This document shows, one piece after another, positions 1 through 5,579 of a stretch of DNA of 7,652 bases. Both the position numbers and the translations under genes were made by a program. Source of the stretch: Bacteroidota bacterium (GTDB lineage Bacteria > Bacteroidota > Bacteroidia > Chitinophagales > Chitinophagaceae); contig JAJXYG010000042.1 in NCBI GenBank assembly GCA_021780705.1, forward strand, positions 1 to 7,652. Direction: 5' to 3'. Under the pieces are notes generated by a model that searched no databases, was not told where the DNA came from, and was given only the letters and a program-made list of their open reading frames with translations. Position 1 is the first letter of the stretch. The number at the start of each line of letters is the position of its first letter.

Positions 1-326
1 AGCGCACCCAGAACCGAGTGGGTATCGATCTGAAGTTCGGATGCCAGCTCCTGGATCTGGGTATAATAGCCCTTGATCAGGTCTGTATTGATCAGCACCG
101 GTTTGGTACCACCGTTTTGTTTGATCACAATATTACATTCCACCGTCCCCCGGATGAGGGATTCCTGGAGGAGGTTCCTGATTTCAAATTCAAAAGGCTT
201 CACCAGGGGAGGGATCTTGAGGTTAATATCCAGTTGCTTTCCATTGAGAGATTTGATCTCTACCAGGAAAGTCTTTTCCTTAACGGTCTGTTCTGCCCTT
301 CCGAATCCGGTCATTGATCGTAGCAT
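1..326 (-). CDS. yicC: YicC/YloC family endoribonuclease, N-terminal part (gene runs off the left edge)
   Basis: Reading the minus strand from 326 gives an open frame of 108 codons with no stop before the window edge. It begins MLRSMTGFGRAEQ, which matches the highly conserved start of the YicC/YloC family (MIxSMTGFGRA). The next residues (FLVEIKSLNGKQLDINLKIP) also fit the family, which usually has VEIRSVNHRxLDxxxRLP there. YicC proteins are cytoplasmic endoribonucleases of about 290 residues, so roughly the first third is present and the catalytic C-terminal part is missing. The ATG at 326 is preferred over the one at 314 because it restores the full conserved N-terminus. No clear Shine-Dalgarno sequence precedes it, as is common in Bacteroidota. 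The first 47 bp overlap the 3' end of the upstream pseudouridine synthase gene in another frame, so the two are very likely co-transcribed. In many bacteria the next gene is gmk, but that cannot be seen here. Confidence 0.93.
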   Translation of the reverse strand, partial: MLRSMTGFGRAEQTVKEKTFLVEIKSLNGKQLDINLKIPPLVKPFEFEIRNLLQESLIRGTVECNIVIKQNGGTKPVLINTDLIKGYYTQIQELASELQIDTHSVLGA

Positions 327-924
327 ACGGTTGATTTTTATTAATTCGAAGCAATTTATACAATTCTGGTTGAGATAATTCCATCATTTCTCCCTGCCCC
401 AGTGCCGACAGCGTCAGATCGCCGATTCTCCAGCGTATAAGCCTGAGGGTTGGATATCCCACTTTTGCTGTCATTTTCCGGACCTGCCGGTTCTTTCCTT
501 CTTTGATTATCAGCTCGATCCAGCAATCCGGCACCGACTTGCGGTAGCGGATCGGAGGGTTTCTTTCTCCCACTTCCCCGGGTGGAGCAATCAGTTGGGC
601 CTCGCAGGGAAGGGTGTGAAAAGATTGTCCCTTCACCTGGATATCCACCCCCTTTCGCAGAGACTCCAGGGCCCCGGGGGTAATGATTCCTTCTACCTGT
701 ACCCAATAGGCTCTTTCATGTCCCCTGGAAGGATGAAGCAATTCCGAAGTGACCCGGGGATCATTGGTGGCGACCAGCAAACCTTCACTGTCATAATCCA
801 GTCTCCCTACGGGATACACATCACGCGGGACGCTGAAAAAATCCTTCAGACATTTTTTTCCTTCTTGCGAGGTAAACTGGGAGAGTACGTTAAAAGGCTT
901 GTGCAGTGCGAAGTATCGATACAA
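280..924 (-). CDS. rluE: RluE-like 23S rRNA pseudouridine synthase (RsuA/RluB/E/F family)
   Basis: This enzyme isomerises a uridine to pseudouridine in rRNA. E. coli RluE acts on U2457 of 23S rRNA, and the same target is inferred here from similarity only. With the start at 924 the protein has 214 residues. It opens with YFALHKPFNVLSQFT, then carries the catalytic motif GRLDYDSEGLL (catalytic Asp about residue 43), the RluE-like block ERNPPIRYRKSVP (120-132), and EGKNRQVRKMTAKVGYPTLR (142-161), which is typical of the RsuA branch. Like RluE it lacks an N-terminal S4 domain. The frame stays open to a GTG at 1002, but there is no ATG. The upstream stretch encodes a hydrophobic tail unlike the family and lies across a terminator-like hairpin, so I favour a TTG start at 924 (or 927). 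The last 20 or so residues overlap the start of yicC. The family is certain, the RluE subfamily likely and the start uncertain. Confidence 0.9.
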   Translation of the reverse strand: MYRYFALHKPFNVLSQFTSQEGKKCLKDFFSVPRDVYPVGRLDYDSEGLLVATNDPRVTSELLHPSRGHERAYWVQVEGIITPGALESLRKGVDIQVKGQSFHTLPCEAQLIAPPGEVGERNPPIRYRKSVPDCWIELIIKEGKNRQVRKMTAKVGYPTLRLIRWRIGDLTLSALGQGEMMELSQPELYKLLRINKNQPYATINDRIRKGRTDR

Positions 925-974
925 CAAAAAGTAATTAAAGGATGTAACTCGTAATGGAAATTGACAAAGTAATG

Positions 975-1006
975 AAACAATAAAGCCCGTCACTTTTTGC
1001 ACGGGC
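975..1006 (-). terminator. Terminator-like hairpin in the leader upstream of rluE
   Basis: GCCCGT (985-990) and ACGGGC (1001-1006) form a perfect 6-bp GC-rich stem with a 10-nt loop. On the minus strand the stem is followed by TTTATTGTTT (984-975), an imperfect U-tract, so it resembles an intrinsic terminator read leftwards. It lies upstream of rluE and has no complete minus-strand gene ahead of it. It could therefore be an attenuator in the rluE leader, the end of a small RNA encoded in the gap, or a remnant. The plus-strand side is followed by CTTGTTAT and is a poorer terminator. Confidence 0.4.
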
Positions 1007-1030
1007 CTTGTTATATGGATGGGTTAGTAA

Positions 1031-1052
1031 GTACAGGAATAAAATTCCTTAC
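1031..1052. repeat. Short inverted repeat (stem-loop with one bulge)
   Basis: GTA-c-AGGAAT (1031-1040) pairs with ATTCCTTAC (1044-1052) around an AAA loop. This gives a 9-bp stem interrupted by one bulged C. It is followed on the plus strand by an A/T stretch rather than a T-run, so it is not a clear terminator. Its role is unknown. It sits 17 bp to the left of the DnaA-box dyad and may belong to the same element. Confidence 0.45.
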
Positions 1053-1101
1053 ACAATATTAAAAATAATTTTTGCATCAGCGAAAATTTTTGTCATATTT
1101 T

Positions 1102-1110
1102 TTATCAACA
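1102..1110 (+). promoter_or_regulatory. DnaA-box-like 9-mer TTATCAACA
   Basis: The 9-mer TTATCAACA differs at one position from the consensus DnaA box TTATCCACA. It faces the perfect box at 1124-1132. DnaA binding is inferred from the sequence alone. One such 9-mer would mean little, but the pairing with a perfect box within 31 bp in AT-rich intergenic DNA strengthens it. Confidence 0.4.
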
Positions 1111-1123
1111 TTTAAAAATAGTT

Positions 1124-1132
1124 TGTGGATAA
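1124..1132 (-). promoter_or_regulatory. Perfect DnaA box (TTATCCACA on the minus strand)
   Basis: TGTGGATAA on the plus strand is the exact reverse complement of the consensus DnaA box TTATCCACA. It lies in AT-rich intergenic DNA between divergent genes and forms a dyad with the near-box at 1102-1110. I saw no further close matches (one mismatch or fewer) in the gap, so this is a pair and not a full origin-type cluster. Confidence 0.5.
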
Positions 1133-1402
1133 GGCTGATGAAAAATTCAGTTTATCTGACCTCGGCACACTTCTTTTCATCTCTTTAATGGTATTTAAGT
1201 GAAATATTTTTTTGAATGTGTTCATACAACATCCTCTTCCAGACAGATGTATTTTTTCAGGACAGGGTGCACTGAAAGTGTTGCAAACCCTTTATCAGTC
1301 ATGGGTACAAGGACCGGTCATGAAGATCACCTCCTGCATCAGGAAAGGCAGGTGACACAAGTGATTTCTCCAAAAAACGCGTTCTTGCCAGGAGCTCCAT
1401 GA

Positions 1403-1434
1403 GGAGGAATTCATTTTTGATGGCGCATTCCTCC
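1403..1434. repeat. 8-bp perfect inverted repeat ahead of lpxD
   Basis: GGAGGAAT (1403-1410) and ATTCCTCC (1427-1434) form a perfect 8-bp stem with a 16-nt loop, 56 bp before the lpxD start. No T-run follows on either strand, so it is not a standard terminator. It lies upstream of the promoter-like motif at 1467, so it would be outside an lpxD transcript that starts there. It could be a protein-binding dyad or coincidental. Confidence 0.35.
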
Positions 1435-1466
1435 GGCGAGTTCCATGTCTTCAGGTTTACAAACTT

Positions 1467-1474
1467 TATCTTTG
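1467..1474 (+). promoter_or_regulatory. Possible Bacteroidota -7 element for lpxD (TATCTTTG)
   Basis: TATCTTTG matches the Bacteroidota -7 consensus TAnnTTTG and ends 16 nt before the lpxD ATG, which would give a very short leader. A clear TTTG-type -33 element at the expected distance is not visible, so support is partial. The following AAATAGACC (1480-1488) recurs in the same relative position ahead of the gene at 5580. Confidence 0.4.
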
Positions 1475-1490
1475 ATCCAAAATAGACCAT

Positions 1491-2462
1491 ATGCAATTCC
1501 CCGCACCAGTTCCCGTAAAATGGATTAGTGAACTGATTCATGCTTCCTTATACGGAAATCCGGATGGCCTGGCTACCGGAATCAATGAAATTCATAAGGT
1601 ACGCGAAGGCGATCTCGTGTTTGTAGATCATCCCAAATATTATGACACCTGTCTTCAAAGTGCCGCTACCTTCATCATTATCAATAAGAAAACCGAAGTT
1701 CCCGAAGGCAAGACCCTGCTGGTAGTTGATCAGCCCTTCGAAGCGTACGCATCGATAGTGCGTCATTTTCGTCCTTTCGAACCTGCCGGCAAAATGATCA
1801 GCGATTCGTCTGTCATCGGTAAAAATACGGTCGTCATGCCGGGGGTTTTTATTGGCAACCACGTACAGATAGGTGAGGATTGCATTATCCATCCCAATGT
1901 ATCCATTTATGACCACAGCATCATTGGCAACCGGGTAGAAATTCACAGCGGTACGGTGATCGGCAGTGACGCCTTCTATTTGAATTCAAAGAAGGATCGT
2001 GAAGTATGGTACAAGAAGATGCCTTCCTGCGGGTATGTCCGGATTGAAGATGATGTAGAGATCGGTGCCAACTGCACCATAGACCGTGGAGTCAGTGATG
2101 CCACCGTGATTGGCCAGGGTACCCGTCTGGATAACCTGGTGCATTTAGGCCATGAAGTAGTTACCGGAAAGAATTGCCTGCTTGCCGCACAGGTGGGGAT
2201 TGCCGGGGGCACCACCCTGGGTGACGGGGTCACGCTGTGGGGACAGGTGGGTGTCAATAAGACGATCACTATCGGTGACCAGGCAGTGGTCATGGGACAG
2301 GCGGGAATTACTTCCAGCATTGAAGGAAATAAAACCTATTGGGGTACTCCCATCCAGGAATTCTTCCAAAAAAGAAAGGAACTGGTGATGATCAAAAGGC
2401 TTCCTGAAATCTGGGAGCAAATCAAAATTCTTTCTTCCAGGGAACCACCCAAGACTTCCTGA
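1491..2462 (+). CDS. lpxD: LpxD-family UDP-3-O-acylglucosamine N-acyltransferase
   Basis: LpxD transfers a 3-hydroxyacyl chain from acyl carrier protein to the 2-amino group of UDP-3-O-acylglucosamine, an early cytoplasmic step of lipid A synthesis. The 323-residue protein is close to the usual LpxD length. Residues 1-100 form the uridine-binding N-terminal domain (INEIHKVREGDLVFVDHPKYY at 31-51). Residues about 103-280 are a left-handed beta-helix of hexapeptide repeats (IGKNTV, IGNHVQ, IGEDCI and so on). A C-terminal helix follows (about 285-315). The signature IDRG (197-200) and the LGHEV motif place the catalytic His at 221, equivalent to H239 of E. coli LpxD (AHNV). The gene stands alone, without fabZ, lpxA, lpxC or lpxB neighbours, and its N-terminus differs from the standard LpxD opening I would expect. 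It may therefore be a second, paralogous copy, and its exact substrate is uncertain. It converges on the SDR gene with 38 bp between them and no obvious terminator. Confidence 0.88.
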   Translation: MQFPAPVPVKWISELIHASLYGNPDGLATGINEIHKVREGDLVFVDHPKYYDTCLQSAATFIIINKKTEVPEGKTLLVVDQPFEAYASIVRHFRPFEPAGKMISDSSVIGKNTVVMPGVFIGNHVQIGEDCIIHPNVSIYDHSIIGNRVEIHSGTVIGSDAFYLNSKKDREVWYKKMPSCGYVRIEDDVEIGANCTIDRGVSDATVIGQGTRLDNLVHLGHEVVTGKNCLLAAQVGIAGGTTLGDGVTLWGQVGVNKTITIGDQAVVMGQAGITSSIEGNKTYWGTPIQEFFQKRKELVMIKRLPEIWEQIKILSSREPPKTS

Positions 2463-2500
2463 AGGTATCATGTAATGCAGATCCCCAACTCCAATCCATG

Positions 2501-3517
2501 CTATAAGGAATATTTCTTAACGAATGCCTGGCAGGTGTCTGCAATAGACTCTGGTACGGGGATGAACTGAAACCGGGGAAAGGCCTCCAGGATTTTTTGA
2601 TTGCTGAACCTTACTTCTGCCTGGGCGGTAGCGGAGGTTTCCCGGGTGAGTAACTGGTTTTTGCCGGTTAGTGTGGCTTTGATTGCTTCCATCCTCCATA
2701 CCAGGGCTGCGAGCAGGGGCGTTACTTTTTTGGAGGCGGGGCGTTTTCCAAAATTCCTGGCCATCAAAGACAGCACTTCTTTGTAGGAAAGATTTTCTGA
2801 ATTCAGAATGAATCGCTGGGCGGTAATATCACTTTGCATCAGCAGCTGCATCACAGTCGCGACATCGCGGACATCTACAAATCCACCCACCCCGGTAGTA
2901 TACCAGGGGAATTCATCATAGGCAGTTTTGAACATGGCTGACGACCCCTCCTCCCAGGAAGAAGGGCCAAAGATGATGGTGGGGTTTACGATCACTGCAG
3001 GAAGTCCTTCCCCGATGGCACGCCATACTTCCAGTTCTCCCAGGTATTTGGATTTGCCATAATTGCTGTTATTGCTTTCTTCGGTCCAACTGATGGATTC
3101 ATCGACCACGATCCCCTGGCGGATCCTTCCCAGTGAAGCCACCGAACTGACATGCACTAATTTTCTTACCGAAGCTTCCAGGCAGGCATTGACCACATTG
3201 GCTGTGCCTTCGACATTGATTCTGAAAAGCCGCTCCCGGTCCCGGGGCTGAAAGGAAACCAGTCCCGCACAGTGATATACTTCCGTGATTTCGGTCATAC
3301 AATCCTGAAGGGCCCCCATATCCAGGAGGTCACATTGTACTTCGGTAAGCAGGGGATTTTGGATTCCCAGGGGCCTTTGATGAATGAGTGCCGTGACCCG
3401 GTGTCCAGCCTCCAGCAATTGCCGGGTCAGCTCCGCCCCGAGCAGTCCCGCTGCTCCGGTTACCAGAATATGGGATGCTTCCCTTGAAGTGGGGGAAGCG
3501 GAATTGGCCTCATTCAT
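2501..3517 (-). CDS. NAD(P)-dependent epimerase/dehydratase-like extended SDR
   Basis: This is an extended short-chain dehydrogenase/reductase of 338 residues, a normal length for the family. The Rossmann nucleotide-binding motif TGAAGLLG is at 20-27, the CDLLD acidic region at 62-66, and NVEGT at 101-105. The catalytic triad appears as VSS (Ser 124/125) with YGKSK (Tyr153, Lys157), and NPTIIFGP at 178-185 is typical of the dihydroflavonol 4-reductase-like and 3-beta-HSD-like branch. Substrate cannot be assigned; nucleotide-sugar epimerase, aldehyde/ketone reductase and sterol-like dehydrogenase are all possible. The first 15 residues are a polar extension before the usual SxILVTGAAG start, but no internal ATG offers a better start. 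It follows the hydroxyacyl-CoA dehydrogenase by 42 bp in the same direction, so it is probably the last gene of the pheS run. The AT-rich spacer could also carry its own promoter. Confidence 0.9.
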   Translation of the reverse strand: MNEANSASPTSREASHILVTGAAGLLGAELTRQLLEAGHRVTALIHQRPLGIQNPLLTEVQCDLLDMGALQDCMTEITEVYHCAGLVSFQPRDRERLFRINVEGTANVVNACLEASVRKLVHVSSVASLGRIRQGIVVDESISWTEESNNSNYGKSKYLGELEVWRAIGEGLPAVIVNPTIIFGPSSWEEGSSAMFKTAYDEFPWYTTGVGGFVDVRDVATVMQLLMQSDITAQRFILNSENLSYKEVLSLMARNFGKRPASKKVTPLLAALVWRMEAIKATLTGKNQLLTRETSATAQAEVRFSNQKILEAFPRFQFIPVPESIADTCQAFVKKYSL

Positions 3518-3559
3518 CAGTATCTAAATTCACTTATATTATTATAGCAACATCAGTAA

Positions 3560-4414
3560 TCAACCTTCCTTCTGGTAGGAATAAAATCCCTGACCGGATT
3601 TTTTTCCGAGCTTGCCCTGGTCCACCTTTTCTGTCTGCAGGGCCGAAGGGTTGAACCGGACCGCCTGGTCAAAAGCCTGGTACAGTTGTCTGGACACCTC
3701 CAGGTTGATATCCAGACCGATCAGGTCCATCAGTTTGAAGGGACCCATTTTGAACCCGCTGGCTTCCAGGATCCGGTCGATGTCCGGGTAAGAAGCAATC
3801 CCTGATTCCAAAACCTTCAGTGATTCCAGGTAATAGTGCCGGGCCACCCGGTTGACAATAAATCCGGGAGCATCCTTGCAATACACCGGGGTTCTTCCCA
3901 GGGAAAGGCAAATTTCATAAACTGCCTGCGCCACCTCCTCACTGGTCCGGTCTCCGCGCACCACTTCCACCAGTTTCATAATATAGGGAGGATTGAAGAA
4001 GTGCATCCCTACCACCCGTTGGGGAAAGGCAATCCCTTCCTGAAGCCGGCTGATGGAAAGTGAGGAAGTATTGGAGGCAAAAATCACCTCCTCATTATTG
4101 TACTTGGACAATTCGTTGAACAGTTCGGTTTTTGCTTCCAGGTTTTCTGCAATTGCTTCTATGATGATTTCACCGGTGCATTCTTCGATGTCGGAAGTCA
4201 GCTGTATCCGCTTCAGGATCCCGGACCTTTCACTTTCAGTGATCCGTTTGGCATGCTGAAGGTAGTCCAGGTTTTTTTCAATTTGACCGAGTGCATGTTC
4301 CGGTGCCGCTTCATTGACATCAAACAAAATGGTCTCAAATCCATTTTGTGCGGCGAGTTGTGCAATACCGCTGCCCATGGTTCCTGCCCCGCAAACGCAA
4401 ATGGTTATATTCAT
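3560..4414 (-). CDS. 3-hydroxyacyl-CoA dehydrogenase (3-hydroxybutyryl-CoA dehydrogenase type)
   Basis: This enzyme oxidises (S)-3-hydroxyacyl-CoA to 3-ketoacyl-CoA with NAD, or runs in reverse, in fatty acid, butanoate or phenylacetate metabolism. The 284 residues match stand-alone enzymes such as Hbd and PaaH. The NAD-binding motif GAGTMGSG is at 9-16, with the acidic NAD-selecting Asp at 32. The catalytic and binding residues keep the family spacing: Ser117 (NTSSLS), His138 (GMHFFNPP), Glu150 (KLVEVV) and Asn188 (PGFIVNRV). The C-terminal domain (about 184-284) includes GPFKLMDLIGLD and ends GKKSGQGFYSY, as expected. It begins 18 bp after the pheS stop codon in the same direction, so co-transcription with pheS is likely, although no functional link is known. 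No thiolase, crotonase or acyl-CoA dehydrogenase gene lies nearby, so the pathway cannot be fixed from context. Confidence 0.95.
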   Translation of the reverse strand: MNITICVCGAGTMGSGIAQLAAQNGFETILFDVNEAAPEHALGQIEKNLDYLQHAKRITESERSGILKRIQLTSDIEECTGEIIIEAIAENLEAKTELFNELSKYNNEEVIFASNTSSLSISRLQEGIAFPQRVVGMHFFNPPYIMKLVEVVRGDRTSEEVAQAVYEICLSLGRTPVYCKDAPGFIVNRVARHYYLESLKVLESGIASYPDIDRILEASGFKMGPFKLMDLIGLDINLEVSRQLYQAFDQAVRFNPSALQTEKVDQGKLGKKSGQGFYSYQKEG

Positions 4415-4432
4415 GAAATCGGAAAATGTAGT

Positions 4433-5464
4433 TTATAATGCGCCGGCGAACTGTTTCAAGAATCTTACATCATTTTCACTGAAAAGTCTCAGATCCCTGA
4501 TCTGGTATTTCAACATGGTAATCCTCTCGATGCCCATTCCGAAGGCAAAGCCTGAATACCTGCTGGAATCGATCCCGCAATTTTCCAGCACCCTGGGATG
4601 GACCATTCCGCAACCAAGGATTTCCACCCAGCCGGTATGCTTGCAGACATTGCATCCCTTTCCGCCGCAAATCAGGCAGGTGATGTCCATTTCCGCACTC
4701 GGTTCTGTAAATGGAAAATAGGAAGGCCGGAATCGAACTTTGATTTCAGCACCGAACATTTCCTGCACAAAGAAATACAGGGTTTGCTTCAGGTCCGCAA
4801 AAGATACCTCTTCGGCTATGTACAAACCTTCCACCTGGTGGAAAAAGCAGTGAGCCCTCGCGCTGATAGTTTCATTGCGGTACACCCTGCCCGGGCAAAC
4901 GATCCGGATCGGCAGCTTTCCTTTTTCCATCTCCCTTACCTGTACGCTGCTGGTATGGGTCCGGAGCATCCAGGCCGGATCTTCCGACACATAAAAGGTG
5001 TCCTGCATGTCCCGGGCAGGATGGTGCTCCGGGAGATTCAGTGCCGTGAAATTATGCCAGTCATCCTCAATTTCAGGACCTTCGGCGACTGCAAACCCCA
5101 GTCGCTGAAAGATCGAAACGATCCTGTTGCGCACGAGGCTGATGGGATGCCTGCTGCCCAGCGGCAAAGCTTCGCCGGGAAGGGTGATATCCAGTGCCTC
5201 GCCGGAAGTGTGCACTTCCGCCTTCGGGGCGCTATTGAGCTGCGCATACTTTTGCTCAGCCTGCAATTTCAGTTCATTTAAAAGCTGGCCCATCTGACGG
5301 CGATCCTCAGGGGCTACCTGCTTCATCTCTGCCATCAGTGCCTTGATCGTACCCTTTGTCCCGAGAAACCGGATGCGAAATTCTTCAGCCGGATCAGGAC
5401 CCTCTGACTGAAACTGGTCAATGGCTTCTTTGATGGACGCTGCTTTTTGGATCATTTGATTCAT
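4433..5464 (-). CDS. pheS: Phenylalanine--tRNA ligase alpha subunit
   Basis: PheS carries the catalytic core of the cytoplasmic alpha2-beta2 phenylalanyl-tRNA synthetase, which charges tRNA-Phe. The N-terminal 85 or so residues are helical and charged, as in the tRNA-binding coiled coil. Class II signatures follow: DDWHNFTALNLPEHHPARD (about 134-152), RTHTSSVQVR (168-177), motif 2 region GRVYRNE (192-198), HQVEGLYI (209-216) and motif 3 GFAFGMGIERI (305-315). A four-cysteine knuckle CxxCxxxxCxxC (263-274) precedes GWVEILGCGMVHP, a variant found in many bacteria but absent in E. coli. The frame is open to an ATG at 5491 (352 residues). I prefer the ATG at 5464 (343 residues), because the extra MGDWLIFAA is unlike the family; 5455 is also possible. 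pheT is not adjacent, which is common in Bacteroidota. It is the first gene of the minus-strand run. Confidence 0.97.
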   Translation of the reverse strand: MNQMIQKAASIKEAIDQFQSEGPDPAEEFRIRFLGTKGTIKALMAEMKQVAPEDRRQMGQLLNELKLQAEQKYAQLNSAPKAEVHTSGEALDITLPGEALPLGSRHPISLVRNRIVSIFQRLGFAVAEGPEIEDDWHNFTALNLPEHHPARDMQDTFYVSEDPAWMLRTHTSSVQVREMEKGKLPIRIVCPGRVYRNETISARAHCFFHQVEGLYIAEEVSFADLKQTLYFFVQEMFGAEIKVRFRPSYFPFTEPSAEMDITCLICGGKGCNVCKHTGWVEILGCGMVHPRVLENCGIDSSRYSGFAFGMGIERITMLKYQIRDLRLFSENDVRFLKQFAGAL

Positions 5465-5579
5465 AGCTGCAAAAATAAGCCAATCCCCCATTTAATAATT
5501 TGGCACTCCCCGGAATAAATAAAGGTGGTTTTTATTTGGGCATTTTATCCTTAGGTTTGCCTTAAATAGACCTTTTAGT
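5465..5579. promoter_or_regulatory. Divergent promoter region between pheS and the ureohydrolase-like gene
   Basis: This 115-bp stretch must carry the promoters of both divergent genes. On the plus strand TAGGTTTG (5552-5559) fits the Bacteroidota -7 consensus. On the minus strand TATTTTTG (5477-5470) also fits, but it ends only 5 nt before the pheS ATG at 5464 and would imply a leaderless or nearly leaderless transcript. An all-AT inverted repeat (AAATAAA 5517-5523, TTTATTT 5531-5537) lies between the two and may be fortuitous. Confidence 0.45.
5552..5559 (+). promoter_or_regulatory. Possible Bacteroidota -7 element (TAGGTTTG)
   Basis: TAGGTTTG matches TAnnTTTG and lies 20 nt before the ATG at 5580. 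A TTTG at 5535-5538 could act as the -33 element, but the spacing of 13 bp is shorter than usual. The AAATAGACC that follows at 5564-5572 is shared with the lpxD upstream region. Confidence 0.42.

Larger units (their letters stand above)
1069..1145. repeat. Nested dyad: outer inverted repeat enclosing two facing DnaA-box-like sequences
   Basis: The outer arms are TTTTTgCATCAGC (1069-1081) and GCTGATGAAAAA (1134-1145). These are complementary over 12 bp apart from one extra G. The arms enclose an AT-rich core containing TTATCAACA (1102-1110) and, 13 bp further on, TGTGGATAA (1124-1132), which themselves form a 9-bp inverted repeat with one mismatch. The symmetry is directly visible. That it binds DnaA or any other protein is inference. 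Possible roles are an origin or DnaA-titration site, a symmetric regulator site, or chance structure in AT-rich DNA. Confidence 0.5.
1007..1490. other. Long divergent intergenic region between rluE and lpxD
   Basis: No convincing gene was found in this stretch of almost 500 bp. The left half (about 1025-1215) is strongly AT-rich, with many A and T runs. It contains a bulged stem-loop at 1031-1052 and a nested dyad with two DnaA-box-like sequences at 1069-1145. The right half (about 1255-1460) has more GC. Reading frames of 67 codons (1199-1402, plus) and 80 codons (1299-1541, minus, crossing the lpxD start) are open there, but neither protein resembles a family I know. The region must hold the promoters of both flanking genes. 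It could also hold a replication-related element, a small RNA or the remains of a lost gene. Confidence 0.6.

Noticed and set aside
1325..1335. GATCACCTCCT, resembling the anti-Shine-Dalgarno 3' end of 16S rRNA; on the minus strand it is a perfect Shine-Dalgarno before an 8-codon ORF (1321-1295)
   Set aside because: No other 16S-like sequence is present. Bacteroidota 16S ends are, as I recall, GGAACACCTCC rather than GGATCACCTCC, and an 8-codon ORF alone is not evidence. It is probably coincidental.
1976..2320. Minus-strand ORF opposite lpxD, with other antisense ORFs over lpxD, the SDR, the ureohydrolase-like gene and the bat gene
   Set aside because: All are shadows of genes with clear family motifs and have low-complexity or unrecognisable translations.
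2501..2520. Imperfect palindrome TAAGGAATATTTCTTA at the convergent ends of lpxD and the SDR gene, considered as a shared terminator
   Set aside because: The stem is AT-rich with no loop and no T-run, and it lies within the last codons of the SDR gene, so it is unlikely to terminate transcription.
4598..5281. 227-codon plus-strand ORF opposite pheS
   Set aside because: It lies entirely antisense to a strongly conserved pheS, has no recognisable family, and is readily explained as a shadow frame of a long coding region.
5517..5537. All-AT inverted repeat AAATAAA/TTTATTT in the divergent promoter region, considered as an operator or terminator
   Set aside because: Seven AT-only pairs are expected by chance in AT-rich intergenic DNA, and no supporting element was seen.
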